Shown one piece after another: positions 51,417 to 59,801 of a DNA stretch of 64,000 nt. This stretch comes from Dysgonomonas sp. UBA7710 (GTDB taxonomy: Bacteria; Bacteroidota; Bacteroidia; Bacteroidales; Dysgonomonadaceae). The stretch's first letter is position 1. Every line of letters begins with the position of its first letter. The DNA lies in assembly GCF_002482385.1 (NCBI RefSeq), contig NZ_DLFW01000045.1, positions 97,780 to 161,779 of the forward strand, written 5' to 3'. A model generated the notes under the pieces. It did no database searches and had not been told where the DNA came from. It was given only the letters and a program-made list of their open reading frames with translations. Position numbers and translations under genes: made by a program.

Positions 51417-52571
51417 ATGAAAAGAAAATTATACCTCTTGTTACCATTCTTCTTTATATATGCATCATGTATCGGGAATGCCAATAAAATAAATGAGAGT
51501 ACCTCGGACAATATAATGACTGAAACGGAAGTAGTAGAATTAATAAAGAAAGTGAACAGCCACTGGCAGTCTACTCACCCCGGGCACGAAAATTCCTTTT
51601 GGCACAGGGCTGCATACCATACAGGAAATATGGTTGCCTATGAAGTCACCGGCATAGAAGAATATAAGGCATATTCAGAAGCATGGTCGGAAATAAATGA
51701 ATGGAAGGGTGCAAAATCCGATAATAAACCGGAATGGAAATACTCTTACGGAGAAACAGATGAGTATGTGCTGTTCGGAGACTTTCAGACCTGTTTTCAG
51801 GTGTACATAGACTTATACAATCTCGATGAAGGGAAAGACGAAACGAAAATAGCCCGCGCTAAAGAAGTAATGAAATATCAGATGTCTACCCCTCATGTAG
51901 ATTACTGGTGGTGGGCCGACGGATTGTATATGGTGATGCCTGTGATGACACGGCTGTATAAGATTACGGGAGACCGGCAATATCTGGATAAGTTATACGA
52001 GTATTTTGCCTATGCCCGTGACTTAATGTATGATAAAGAAAGCAGCTTGTTTTACCGCGATGCTAAATATATCTATCCAAAGCATAAGACAAACAAAGGG
52101 CTGAAGGACTTTTGGGCCAGGGGCAACGGATGGGTTTTCGCCGCTATCCCCAGAGTGCTGGCAGATTTACCGGAGGACAATCCGCACAGATCTGAATATA
52201 TACAAATCTATCAAGATATGGCGAAGGCTATAGCTGACTGTCAGCAGGAAGAAGGCTTCTGGAGCCGTAGCATGCTCGATCTGGAACAGGCGCCGGGTGC
52301 AGAAACCAGTGGGACGGCATTTTTTGCTTATGGTTTTCTATGGGGAGTGAATAATAACATATTGGATAAGGATACTTATAAACCGGTAATTGACAAGAGC
52401 TGGAAGTATCTGACAGAAACAGCTTTGCAACCTGATGGCTCGATAGGATATGTGCAGCCGATAGGTGAAAGAGCCGATCAGCATAAAAATGTTGGACCGG
52501 ACACAACTGCCGATTTCGGAGTGGGTGCTTTTCTTCTGGCAGCTACAGAAATGGCCAAGTACTTAAAATAA
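51417..52571 (+). CDS. GH105 unsaturated glucuronyl/galacturonyl hydrolase
   Basis: A 384-residue lipoprotein (signal ending FIYASC, Cys18) with an (alpha/alpha)6 barrel. GH105 enzymes cleave the unsaturated uronic acid left by polysaccharide lyases, by hydration of the double bond. The catalytic Asp168 lies in YWWWADGLYMVMPV; WARGNGWVFAAIPRVL and TSGTAFFAYGFLWGVN are the other hallmarks. It is 11 bp before the DUF2264 gene and cotranscribed with it. The product would feed KduI/KduD in the adjacent uronate operon. Confidence 0.93.
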   Translation: MKRKLYLLLPFFFIYASCIGNANKINESTSDNIMTETEVVELIKKVNSHWQSTHPGHENSFWHRAAYHTGNMVAYEVTGIEEYKAYSEAWSEINEWKGAKSDNKPEWKYSYGETDEYVLFGDFQTCFQVYIDLYNLDEGKDETKIARAKEVMKYQMSTPHVDYWWWADGLYMVMPVMTRLYKITGDRQYLDKLYEYFAYARDLMYDKESSLFYRDAKYIYPKHKTNKGLKDFWARGNGWVFAAIPRVLADLPEDNPHRSEYIQIYQDMAKAIADCQQEEGFWSRSMLDLEQAPGAETSGTAFFAYGFLWGVNNNILDKDTYKPVIDKSWKYLTETALQPDGSIGYVQPIGERADQHKNVGPDTTADFGVGAFLLAATEMAKYLK

Positions 52572-52582
52572 ATTTTATACTT

Positions 52583-53839
52583 ATGAAAAACAAATTATAT
52601 ACACTACTGACACTTACAGTTCTCCTTTCTTTACCATCATATGCAAATATGAATAAGAAAGACGAAGAACCAAATGATCGTACTTACTGGACAAATCTGC
52701 TTTACAAAATAGCCTCACCTGTCCTTAGCAATATGAGCAAGGGTGAGTTGTCCAAGAATATGGAACTGGAATTAAGCCCGACATGGGATGGACGTGACAA
52801 ACGTGTTTCATACATGGAATGCTTTGGCCGTCTGATGTCCGGATTGGCACCATGGCTTAGTTTACCGGATGATGATACTGCCGAAGGTAAACAACGGAAA
52901 CAGTTACGGGAATGGGCTCTCAAAAGTTATGTGCAGGCTGTTGATCCTGCCAGCCCCGATTATTTGTTGTGGCGGAACGAGGGGCAGCCATTGGTAGATG
53001 CCGCTTATATAGCTTCCAGTTTCCTGCGTGCGCCTAAGCAATTATGGGAACCGTTGGATGACTTGACGAAGAAAAGATATATTGAGGAATTTCAGCAATT
53101 GCGCCGTATCGATCCTCCATATACAAACTGGCTTTTGTTTTCGGCAATGGTGGAGTCATTTTTGCTCTCTGTAGATGCGCAATGCGATATGTACCGTATT
53201 CACAGCGCTATTCGAAAGATTGAGGAATGGTATGTGGGAGATGGCTGGTATTCGGATGGCTCACACTTTGCATTCGACTATTATAACAGTTTTGTTATTC
53301 AGCCTATGTATGTGCAGGTATTGGAAGTACTTGTTGACCGGCAGATCAGGTTGCGCGACAAGAATCTGGCTGTAGTGCAAAAGAATCTTGACACAGCAAA
53401 AAAACGTATGCAACGCTTTGGTATCATACTTGAACGTTTCATCTCGCCTGAGGCTACATTCCCTGTATTTGGACGTTCTATGACTTACCGTATGGGCGCG
53501 TTTCAACCACTGGCCTTATTATCGTGGAAAGAATATTTACCGGAAGAGTTGCCGGAGGGGCAAGTGCGTAATGCGTTAACATGTGTTATGAAGCGTATGT
53601 TCTCTATGGAGGGAAACTTTAATAAGGGCGGCTTTTTGCAATTGGGATTTGCGGGACATCAACCCGATTTGGCCGATTGGTACACAAATAATGGAAGCTT
53701 ATATCTGACGGCTGAAGTATTTCTTCCTTTAGGTTTACCTGCCAGCCATTCTTTCTGGACTTCCCCTGCTCAGGACTGGACAGAAAAGAAAGCCTGGAGC
53801 GGGCAATCATTTCCTAAAGACCATGCAATAAGGGATTAA
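52583..53839 (+). CDS. DUF2264 family exported protein, possible glucuronidase
   Basis: A 418-residue exported helical protein (signal peptide to about residue 21, LPSYANM). DUF2264 signatures are DGRDKRVSYMECFGRLMSGLAPWL, RNEGQPLVDAAYIASSFLR, TNWLLFSAMVESFLL, DGWYSDGSHFAFDYYNSFVI and RSMTYRMGAFQPLALLSW. I recall relatives being classed as GH154 beta-glucuronidases acting on arabinogalactan, but I cannot verify that here. Position 11 bp after a GH105 gene in a galactan-type locus agrees with a uronic-acid-removing role. Conserved Asp, Glu and His residues could form the site. Confidence 0.8.
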   Translation: MKNKLYTLLTLTVLLSLPSYANMNKKDEEPNDRTYWTNLLYKIASPVLSNMSKGELSKNMELELSPTWDGRDKRVSYMECFGRLMSGLAPWLSLPDDDTAEGKQRKQLREWALKSYVQAVDPASPDYLLWRNEGQPLVDAAYIASSFLRAPKQLWEPLDDLTKKRYIEEFQQLRRIDPPYTNWLLFSAMVESFLLSVDAQCDMYRIHSAIRKIEEWYVGDGWYSDGSHFAFDYYNSFVIQPMYVQVLEVLVDRQIRLRDKNLAVVQKNLDTAKKRMQRFGIILERFISPEATFPVFGRSMTYRMGAFQPLALLSWKEYLPEELPEGQVRNALTCVMKRMFSMEGNFNKGGFLQLGFAGHQPDLADWYTNNGSLYLTAEVFLPLGLPASHSFWTSPAQDWTEKKAWSGQSFPKDHAIRD

Positions 53840-53948
53840 AATGTGGAAAAGAATCAAATTTCATCCTTTTTGAATGAAATTACCCTTATAGAAACCTTTA
53901 TTAATTATCAATTTTGCTATTGCTTACTTAACTATTATCTAGATCACC

Positions 53949-53984
53949 ATGGGAAAAATAATTCACAACAAAAGTCCTGTCTGA
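53949..53984 (+). pseudogene. Vestigial susC-like start (12 codons)
   Basis: ATGGGAAAAATAATTCAC opens a frame of 11 residues (MGKIIHNKSPV) and then stops. The preceding CTATTGCTTACTTAACTA resembles CTATTACTTATTTAATTA before the real susC start at 54408, which also begins ATGGGAAAA. It could be the remnant of an older susC or of a leader duplication. Confidence 0.4.
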
Positions 53985-54157
53985 TTAAAACCGGATGAAT
54001 TGCGATACCTCTGTTTAGAATCCAGAAAATACCATAAATTAATTAATACTCTTTATGTAAAACACAATTTTGATTTTATGTATTATAAAACAAAAAATAT
54101 AACAACAAATTATTCCATTTTTTCTTCTGAAAATTTGGATATTAGCCGTGTTTTGCT

Positions 54158-54178
54158 AGAGAGAGAGAGAGAGAGAGA
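54158..54178. repeat. AG dinucleotide tract
   Basis: Ten AG repeats plus a final A, about 230 bp before the susC start. Such tracts are prone to slippage. Confidence 0.9.
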
Positions 54179-54254
54179 ATATAATAAAAATAAACGAATT
54201 TATATCCGGAGATACAATTCTTCTCGGGATTATTACACCTTATTATATTATTCG

Positions 54255-54312
54255 ATACAGGAAACTCTTATTCCGGATAGGGAAAAATATCCGGGATAAG
54301 AGTTTCCTGTAT
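54255..54312 (+). promoter_or_regulatory. 25-bp-stem hairpin upstream of susC
   Basis: The 25 nt at 54255-54279 (starting ATACAGGAAACTCTTATT) pair with 54288-54312 with one T-G wobble, leaving an 8-nt loop GGGAAAAA. It is far longer than the ordinary terminators here. A modest T-rich tail (TTGTATTT) follows. It ends 95 nt before the susC ATG and could act as terminator, attenuator, or mRNA-processing site. Confidence 0.75.
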
Positions 54313-54407
54313 TTGTATTTAAGCATACAGGGCTCATAATGAATTCTATATCACGTAAATCGTAAGCAAAAAAACTAACCTATTACTTATTTAATTACTT
54401 AATTACT

Positions 54408-57400
54408 ATGGGAAAATATACTTATTTAAAAAAGCAAAGTGAGGTATGCGGAAAGGCAGTACCAAAATCTTTCTTCTCATTTTTCTTATTGTTTGTATTC
54501 ACAACCTTTTCGTCGGGTATATTTGCGCAAGGCAGAACGGTGCAAGGTACGGTTTCTGATGCAAATACCGGTGAAGCCCTTATCGGTGTATCCGTTGTAG
54601 TGAAAGGTACAACTGTAGGTACTGTAACTGATATCGATGGAAAATTCTCATTGTCGGCAGCGGCTAATTCTACACTTGTAATATCTTATGTAGGATATAT
54701 CAAACAGGAAGTAAAAGTTGAAAATCAAACGAATTTTCTAATAAAGCTGGAAGAAGATTCCAGGATGTTGGATGAGGTCGTAGTTATCGGTTACGGCACA
54801 ATGCGTAAGAAAGACCTGACAGGATCTATAGTACAGGTTCGTCCTGACAGGTTAGCGAACGAAAATCCAAAGACAGTTCAGGACATTCTTCGTGGAACGC
54901 CCGGTTTATCAGTCGGATATAGCGCAGATGCCAAAGGGGGAGGTTCTATGCAGATACGCGGTCAGCGCTCGGTTAGTACAGGAGGAGGACACAACGATCC
55001 GTTGATTATCCTTGATGGAATGATGTTCTATGGTGAATTGTCGGAAATCAACCCCGATGATATAGGGCAGATTGATGTATTGAAAGATGCTTCAGCCGCT
55101 TCCGTTTATGGAGCAAGAGCGGCGAGTGGAGTTATTATCATCACTACCAAAAAAGGGCAGATGGGCAAGCCGGTAGTAAACGTAAGTGCGAACTTCGGTG
55201 TCACTACAAAAAGCGATTACCGGAAAGTTTTCAGCCCCGATGGCTATATGCAATATCGTGAAGACTGGTACAAAACGGGTACTTACGGAGTAAACTCCGA
55301 AACAGGTAAATATGAAGCCTATCAGTCAGGTACTACTAAAGGTAAATACGGTTATTATGACAATCCAAATAATTTATCCCAATACGGAGTTTCGCTTGAT
55401 ACCTGGCGGGGATATACCACCAATGCAACGGGCGAATCCGATGCCAGTATATATGGAAGGCGTTTAAACCTGAGTGATATTGTGCTTCAGAACTATATCG
55501 ATGGTAATTCTTTCGACTGGTACGACCATACTTTCCGTACAGGTATCAATCAGGATTATAATGCCAGCGTATCGGGAGCCAGCGACCGGATGAACTATTA
55601 TATGTCTCTTGGTTACCTTAAAAATGAGGGTGCGGTTGTTGGTAATGAATATCAATCTGTCCGTGCCAATCTGAAACTTACAGGAACTGTAACCAAATGG
55701 CTTGAAATAAGCGCTAATGTAAATTTCCAGGATCGTAGTGATGGAGATATTCAGCCCGGATTAGGACATAACTACTGGGATGCCAATCAGGTGCGTCTTA
55801 GTCCGTATGCTTCCTACCGCGATAGCGATGGAAACTTAGTGTATCGTCCGATGGGCGCCAGCCAGAATTATGGATGGAACTATGATTATAACCGTCAGTA
55901 TATGGATCTGGAAAAAGGCTACCAGGTGTTGAACAGTATTTTTACTGCTAAAGTGAAATTACCTTTCAATATTACTTATTCCTTTAATGCTGCTCCCCGC
56001 TATCAATATTTCTTTGACCGTTATTTCGAATCTTCGAAACATCCGGACTGGGTAAGTACCGGCGGATTAGTGAACCGTGAGCAGGCAAAACGCTTCGACT
56101 GGTCTATAAACAATACAATCAATTGGGATTATACTTTTGCCCAAAAACATAAAGTAAATCTTACTTTGGTGCAGGAAGCTGAAGAGCAAAGATACTGGAA
56201 AGACAGGATCGAAGCCCGTAATATCTTACCATCAGATGCATTGGGCTTCCATAATACAAAGGACGGCGATAAAACGAAGAGTTCTTATTCGTCTGAAGAT
56301 ACACATTATACGGCAGATGCTCTCTTAGCTCGTTTATTCTACTCGTATGACGATAAATATATGCTGACTACTTCGGTTCGCCGTGATGGATATTCTGCAT
56401 TCGGACAAAACAATCCTCATGCTACTTTCCCGTCGGTAGCACTAGCATGGTCATTTGTAAATGAAGACTTTTTCAAATGGCACCCAATGAGTACAGGAAA
56501 ATTGCGTGTATCGTGGGGTAAAAACGGTAACCGTTCGCTTGAAAATCCGTACGTGTCAATCGCGAATCTTGTGACAGACAAAAAACAAGGCTATCTCGAT
56601 GCTTCCGGTAATTTGGTAAATATGAATTACCTGCGAATCGACCGTATGGCAAATCCGGGACTGCAATGGGAAAAAACAGAAGCGTGGAACTTTGGGCTGG
56701 ATTATGGCTTCCTTAACGACCGCATCACAGGTAATATTGAATATTATACGATAAATACTCATGACATGATTATGAGTCAGCGCTTGCCCGGCTTTACCGG
56801 ATTCTCTTCCATAGCGACTAATTTAGGGGAGGTGCAAAACCGTGGTATAGAGCTTGCTATTAATTCACTTAATATGAAGAATGACAATTTTGAATGGAGC
56901 ACAACTTTTGGTTTTTCTTATAATAAGAATGAAATCAAACATCTCTATTATCAATATGAAGATGTTCTTGATGCTTCAGGAAAAGTTGTAGGAACAAAAG
57001 AAATGGACGATAAAACAAACGGTTGGTTTATCGGGCAGGCTATCGGTACAATCTGGGATTATAAAGTAACCGGAATCTGGCAGGCGGATGAAGTTGAAGA
57101 AGCAGCCAGATACGGACAAAAACCCGGCGATCCTAAAGTGGAAAATTCCTATACTGCCGATGATAAGGTAAATGCAGATGGCTCTATTACACCGGTGTAT
57201 AATGATAACGATAAGCAATTCCTAGGAAAAACATCTCCTCCTATTCATTGGTCAATCCGTAATGATTTTACTTTATGGAAGAACCTGAGCCTGTCATTTA
57301 GCATCTATTCTTATATGGGTCATAAATCGCTTGAAACATATTACTTGAATCAGGACAATGCGGGTTCGTTGATAACTAATGGATTGAATACATATGCTAA

Positions 57401-57713
57401 AGAATACTGGACAATAGATAATCCGACTAATAAATATGGGCGCTTAAATGCTCAAGGGCCTACAGGTGCAGTTACTGCCGGTAGACTTCACGACCGCTCC
57501 TTTATACGTCTCGAAAATATATCGGTAGGTTATACATTGCCTAAAGCGTGGTTGCAAAGATTTGATGTGCAAAATGTGAAAATCTTTGGTTCGGTACGTA
57601 ATGTTGCCGTATGGAAAAAAGACTGGGAATATGGTGATCCTGAAACAGGAGCCAACAACAATGGAGGTTTGGCATCCCGTATTTATTCGATTGGTTTAAA
57701 CTTAACCTTCTAA
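54408..57713 (+). CDS. SusC/RagA-family TonB-dependent transporter
   Basis: An 1101-residue outer-membrane oligosaccharide transporter. The signal peptide runs to about residue 41 (SSGIFAQ). A carboxypeptidase-regulatory-like domain follows (about 44-116, VQGTVSDANTGEALIGVSVV), then a TonB-box-like LDEVVVIGYGT (121-131), plug, and barrel ending IGLNLTF. No STN domain is present, in contrast to the SusC at 2045, so control by the HTCS rather than a sigma/anti-sigma pair is expected. SusD starts 13 bp later. It likely imports galactan-type oligosaccharides. Confidence 0.96.
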   Translation: MGKYTYLKKQSEVCGKAVPKSFFSFFLLFVFTTFSSGIFAQGRTVQGTVSDANTGEALIGVSVVVKGTTVGTVTDIDGKFSLSAAANSTLVISYVGYIKQEVKVENQTNFLIKLEEDSRMLDEVVVIGYGTMRKKDLTGSIVQVRPDRLANENPKTVQDILRGTPGLSVGYSADAKGGGSMQIRGQRSVSTGGGHNDPLIILDGMMFYGELSEINPDDIGQIDVLKDASAASVYGARAASGVIIITTKKGQMGKPVVNVSANFGVTTKSDYRKVFSPDGYMQYREDWYKTGTYGVNSETGKYEAYQSGTTKGKYGYYDNPNNLSQYGVSLDTWRGYTTNATGESDASIYGRRLNLSDIVLQNYIDGNSFDWYDHTFRTGINQDYNASVSGASDRMNYYMSLGYLKNEGAVVGNEYQSVRANLKLTGTVTKWLEISANVNFQDRSDGDIQPGLGHNYWDANQVRLSPYASYRDSDGNLVYRPMGASQNYGWNYDYNRQYMDLEKGYQVLNSIFTAKVKLPFNITYSFNAAPRYQYFFDRYFESSKHPDWVSTGGLVNREQAKRFDWSINNTINWDYTFAQKHKVNLTLVQEAEEQRYWKDRIEARNILPSDALGFHNTKDGDKTKSSYSSEDTHYTADALLARLFYSYDDKYMLTTSVRRDGYSAFGQNNPHATFPSVALAWSFVNEDFFKWHPMSTGKLRVSWGKNGNRSLENPYVSIANLVTDKKQGYLDASGNLVNMNYLRIDRMANPGLQWEKTEAWNFGLDYGFLNDRITGNIEYYTINTHDMIMSQRLPGFTGFSSIATNLGEVQNRGIELAINSLNMKNDNFEWSTTFGFSYNKNEIKHLYYQYEDVLDASGKVVGTKEMDDKTNGWFIGQAIGTIWDYKVTGIWQADEVEEAARYGQKPGDPKVENSYTADDKVNADGSITPVYNDNDKQFLGKTSPPIHWSIRNDFTLWKNLSLSFSIYSYMGHKSLETYYLNQDNAGSLITNGLNTYAKEYWTIDNPTNKYGRLNAQGPTGAVTAGRLHDRSFIRLENISVGYTLPKAWLQRFDVQNVKIFGSVRNVAVWKKDWEYGDPETGANNNGGLASRIYSIGLNLTF

Positions 57714-57726
57714 ATTGTAATAAAAC

Positions 57727-59730
57727 ATGAAAAAGATATATAAGAACATGAAGAACAGATTATCGGCAATAGGGCTGGTAACCGCAACGTGTAGTTCGTT
57801 ATTTTTCGGCAGTTGTTCCGATAGTTTTTTGGAGCCTGATCCACTGTCATTCTACGAACCGGGGATTACATTTACTACTGAATCGGGTATGCAGGCTGTG
57901 TTGGCTCAAGCCGATCGTCACCTTCGTTCCTACTGGACAAGTTACGAAAACAGAAATATTTCCGTGCCTATCGGCACAGAGTATCTATTTTCCGAACTAT
58001 CCGTAGCAAGTAAGACTGATGATTCAGCACTGTTCTCTGATGTGGCAAACCAGATGACACCTACGAGCAATGCTGGATATGATGCGGGAGACTGGAGAAG
58101 CTACTTTTGGGATGAAACTTATAATGGTATAAAATATGCAAATACTATTACCACCTTTATCAATAATGTGGAAGGTATGGATGAGGCAACCAAAAATGCT
58201 TATCTGGGTAGAGCATATTTCCATCGTTCGTTTCGTTATCTTTCTTTAGCTTTCCAATTCGGTGATGTGCCATTGGTAACTAAAATTCTCTCAGTGCCTA
58301 AACAAAATTATCGTTCTACCAAAAAAGAGGCAATTCTGGAGATGATAACCAAAGATATGGAATTTGCCGTAGAATGGGTGCCGGACCAAAAAGATATAAA
58401 ATATACAGGAATGGTAAATAAAGGTGCTTGCCGTATGTTACTTATCAAATGTTATATGGCTACAGGTCAGTTTCAGAAAGCAAAAGATCAGGCGGATATC
58501 CTGATTAACAGCTCCGGCTACTCATTGATGCAGGATAGTTTCGGATCTTTTGTAGATACTTATTCTCCTCAAACATGGAAAGTGACCCGTAATGTAATAT
58601 GGGATCTGCACCGCCCTGAAAATAAACTTGCCGGTACTAACAAAGAAGTGATAATGGGTATGGTGAACCGTGGTGCGACTGCCGAGTCGATGATCGAGTT
58701 CCTTACAATGCGTATTTTCGGGCCTAGCTATACGAGTGGTTCAGACCTGAAGACACCTGACGGAAAACAAGCAGTACAGAATTATGCCCGTAATAATACA
58801 AATTACCGTGCTGATTATGATTATATCAGGTCTATCGGACGTGGTATTGCTACATGGCGTCTGACCTGGTTTGCTTCTAACGGAGTGTGGAAAGTAAATG
58901 GTGTAGATGATAAAGGCGATTTACGTCACAACAGTACGGTCGGTAACTGGGGTAGAATGGACTCTATTAAGTATAACGACCCGTCATCTACATGGTTTGG
59001 TAAGAATATTATGTTCAAGCATCCGGATACAGGTGCTCTATTATGTACAGACTCCCTTCGTGTTTGGTTCGACTGGCCTCAATACAAAATTTATTTGAAC
59101 GACGTGGTGGCAGAAGCTAATCAGGGTGCTAACCAGTTTAATGGAGCTACTAATGGAGGTATTGCCGACTGGTATCTTTACCGTTTGGCGGAAGCGTACC
59201 TTCTTCGCGCCGAAGCTAAGTTTTATCTGGGAGATCCTGCAGGGGCAGCTTCAGATGTAAACGAAGTGAGGAAGAGAGCGAAATGTACGGAATTATACAC
59301 TACAGTGACTATCGGTGATATTATGGACGAACGCGCCCGTGAACTATATCTGGAAGAATGGCGCAATGTGGAACTGAAACGTGTTTCGTATTGCCTTGCC
59401 CTGAGCGGCAAGCCTGATGAATGGGGTAATACCTATGATGTAAACACATTATATAAAGAGTCCGGTACAGACTTGAATGGTGGTAGTTACTGGTATAAGA
59501 GAGTAACACGCTATGGTATGTACAATCAGGGACCGAGAAATGTTCGCCCGAATACATTCAATTACCAGATGGACAAATGTAACTTCTTATGGCCTATTCC
59601 GAATGCTGCGATTACAGCTAACAATAAAGGAGAGCTTAGCCAGAACTACGGTTATGATGGCTATGATGCTGCAACGCCTAAATGGGATTCATGGCAGGAT
59701 GCTGTGGCTGATGAAGATAAGGTAAATTAA
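57727..59730 (+). CDS. SusD/RagB-family lipoprotein (long form)
   Basis: A 667-residue surface lipoprotein, longer than the usual 500-560. The signal ends SLFFGSC (Cys30) and the mature part begins SDSFLEPDPLSFYEPGITF. SusD helices include YLGRAYFHRSFRYLSLAFQFGDVPLV, ADWYLYRLAEAYLLRAEAKFY, ASDVNEVRKRA and ERARELYLEEWRNVELKRVSY. The ending KCNFLWPIPNAAITANNKGELSQNYGY is typical. The extra length lies in the middle (about 260-440), the usual site of glycan-binding inserts. It pairs with the SusC 13 bp upstream. Confidence 0.95.
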   Translation: MKKIYKNMKNRLSAIGLVTATCSSLFFGSCSDSFLEPDPLSFYEPGITFTTESGMQAVLAQADRHLRSYWTSYENRNISVPIGTEYLFSELSVASKTDDSALFSDVANQMTPTSNAGYDAGDWRSYFWDETYNGIKYANTITTFINNVEGMDEATKNAYLGRAYFHRSFRYLSLAFQFGDVPLVTKILSVPKQNYRSTKKEAILEMITKDMEFAVEWVPDQKDIKYTGMVNKGACRMLLIKCYMATGQFQKAKDQADILINSSGYSLMQDSFGSFVDTYSPQTWKVTRNVIWDLHRPENKLAGTNKEVIMGMVNRGATAESMIEFLTMRIFGPSYTSGSDLKTPDGKQAVQNYARNNTNYRADYDYIRSIGRGIATWRLTWFASNGVWKVNGVDDKGDLRHNSTVGNWGRMDSIKYNDPSSTWFGKNIMFKHPDTGALLCTDSLRVWFDWPQYKIYLNDVVAEANQGANQFNGATNGGIADWYLYRLAEAYLLRAEAKFYLGDPAGAASDVNEVRKRAKCTELYTTVTIGDIMDERARELYLEEWRNVELKRVSYCLALSGKPDEWGNTYDVNTLYKESGTDLNGGSYWYKRVTRYGMYNQGPRNVRPNTFNYQMDKCNFLWPIPNAAITANNKGELSQNYGYDGYDAATPKWDSWQDAVADEDKVN

Positions 59731-59754
59731 GATTCATTGTAAATAAATAGATTG

Positions 59755-59798
59755 CCAGGATAGGAGCTCTGAGTAAGGATCTCCTATCTTGGTGTTTT
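59755..59798 (+). terminator. Terminator/attenuator between susD and the enzyme genes
   Basis: CCAGGATAGGAG (59755-59766) pairs with CTCCTATCTTGG (59781-59792), 12 pairs including a G-U, followed by TGTTTT. The downstream genes start only 10 bp later, so it probably reduces rather than stops their expression. Confidence 0.65.
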
Positions 59799-59801
59799 AA
59801 G

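Larger units (their letters stand above)
53840..54407. other. 568-bp leader region of the second sus pair
   Basis: No real gene. It holds a small hairpin AATTTCAT/ATGAAATT (53857-53881), a 12-codon susC-like start (53949-53984), an AG-dinucleotide tract (54158-54178) and a large hairpin (54255-54312), all listed or discussed separately. A 99-residue frame at 54000-54299 runs through these repeats and is not believed. Confidence 0.6.

Noticed and set aside
54000..54299. 99-residue open frame upstream of the second susC
   Set aside because: It translates the AG tract (EREREREY) and one arm of the large hairpin, with no domain or leader.
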